Shown here: piece by piece, positions 5,051 to 5,244 of the stretch
Position numbering within the stretch: the stretch's first letter is position 1
Layout: every line of letters begins with the position of its first letter
Assembly: GCA_031260765.1 (NCBI GenBank)
Contig: JAISKX010000027.1
Span: 1 to 5,244 of the forward strand
Direction of reading: 5' to 3'
From: Endomicrobium sp.
Lineage (GTDB): Bacteria; Elusimicrobiota; Endomicrobiia; Endomicrobiales; Endomicrobiaceae
Length of the DNA: 5,244 nucleotides
Translations under genes and position numbers: made by a program
Notes under the pieces: generated by a model
Told to the model about the DNA's origin: nothing
Seen by the model: the letters and a program-made list of their open reading frames with translations, nothing else
Database searches by the model: none

Positions 5051-5066
5051 CTGCTGCCTATAAAGC
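5005..5066. repeat. Palindromic dispersed repeat, copy B
   Basis: This is the second copy of the palindrome at 1959-2017: 29 bases are identical (5029-5057 against 1981-2009), and both the left arm and the tail (TATAAAGCG here, TATGAAACG there) are similar. The left arm differs from copy A by substitutions that keep pairing as G-U on the minus strand. It lies upstream of the efflux operon, whereas copy A lies at the broken end of the ATPase remnant. Confidence 0.7.
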
Positions 5067-5244
5067 GTAGGTTATCATAAATTTGGGAACTTTTCAAACG
5101 CTGGAACAGAACGGCTCTTTTAGCGTTCATTGGGAAGATAAGGTTTCAATTGGACAGAGTTTGCCGCCTTGCTGTCGGATACGAGCGCATTCGGGGCTAA
5201 TTTTTAAGGGAAATTCAAAACTTGCGGCAGATAAAGGATTTAAA
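5067..5244. other. Right-end intergenic sequence with no assignable gene
   Basis: A plus-strand frame is open from 5071 to the window end and a minus-strand frame from 5243 down to a TGA at 5127-5129. Neither has a recognisable product or ribosome site. The plus frame includes the second copy of the degenerate block (5110-5156). A weak minus-strand promoter for the efflux operon could lie at 5069-5097 (TTGAAA, 17 bases, TAACCT), but the -10 is poor. Confidence 0.35.
5110..5156 (+). repeat. Degenerate repeat block, copy 2 (inverted partner at 1726-1772)
   Basis: These 47 bases align without gaps to the reverse complement of 1726-1772, with about 34 identities. In frame they encode NGSFSVHWEDKVSIGQ, ten of sixteen residues shared with copy 1. 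The frame stays open to the window edge, so it may be the start of something coding beyond the window, or a relic. Confidence 0.5.

Noticed and set aside
1959..5066. CRISPR array or composite transposon made by the two palindrome copies
   Set aside because: There are only two copies, 3 kb apart, with no regular spacers, no transposase and no visible target-site duplication.
4831..5070. Plus-strand 79-residue frame running into repeat copy B
   Set aside because: It is the complement of the fusion protein's N-terminus plus the palindrome; the apparent hydrophobic stretch is the reverse of the membrane-segment codons.
1..5244. tRNA, rRNA, riboswitch or attachment sites
   Set aside because: I found no cloverleaf, rRNA-like segment, known riboswitch core or integrase-associated site on either strand by eye.

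Overview
The window looks like an accessory, repeat-bearing stretch of an AT-rich bacterial genome. The best taxonomic clue is the efflux pair in the right half: the 14-helix DHA2-type MFS protein, with its short membrane-fusion partner, resembles forms I associate with Bacteroidota, probably an uncultured Bacteroidales-like organism. This is inference from family resemblance; no rRNA or marker gene is present.

Left part (1-904): the C-terminal end of a large protein resembling a restriction/helicase-type enzyme enters from the left edge. It is followed without a gap by a 41-codon reading frame whose ATG shares a base with the stop codon, then by an 86-residue single-pass membrane protein whose start lies inside that small frame, and possibly by a 34-residue frame that overlaps its end. 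The tight overlaps suggest one transcription unit. Next (905-1688) comes a promoter-like region with a small palindrome, then a toxin-first type II toxin-antitoxin pair: a RelE/HigB-like toxin of the 'addiction module killer protein' type and its helix-turn-helix antidote. Both have strong Shine-Dalgarno sequences.

Middle (1689-2098): no intact gene. It holds a perfect-ended small hairpin (1859-1881), a degenerate block that recurs inverted near the right end (1726-1772 against 5110-5156), and a long imperfect palindrome (1959-2001). The right arm and tail of that palindrome recur exactly, in direct orientation, about 3 kb away. A 5'-truncated DUF4143 ATPase (about 2099-2596) follows; only its C-terminal PD-(D/E)XK-like domain remains.

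Right part (2564-5050, minus strand): a two-gene efflux operon, with an EmrA/HlyD-like membrane fusion protein and then, one base later, an EmrB-like transporter that converges on and overlaps the ATPase remnant by 33 bp. The second copy of the palindrome lies just upstream of the fusion-protein start. There it forms a 16-bp stem followed by a run of U in the minus-strand transcript, so it could act as a terminator or leader attenuator. The two intergenic regions flanking the ATPase remnant and the efflux operon therefore carry the same two repeat types, which is the most unusual structure in the window. I found no RNA genes, CRISPR array or intact insertion sequence.
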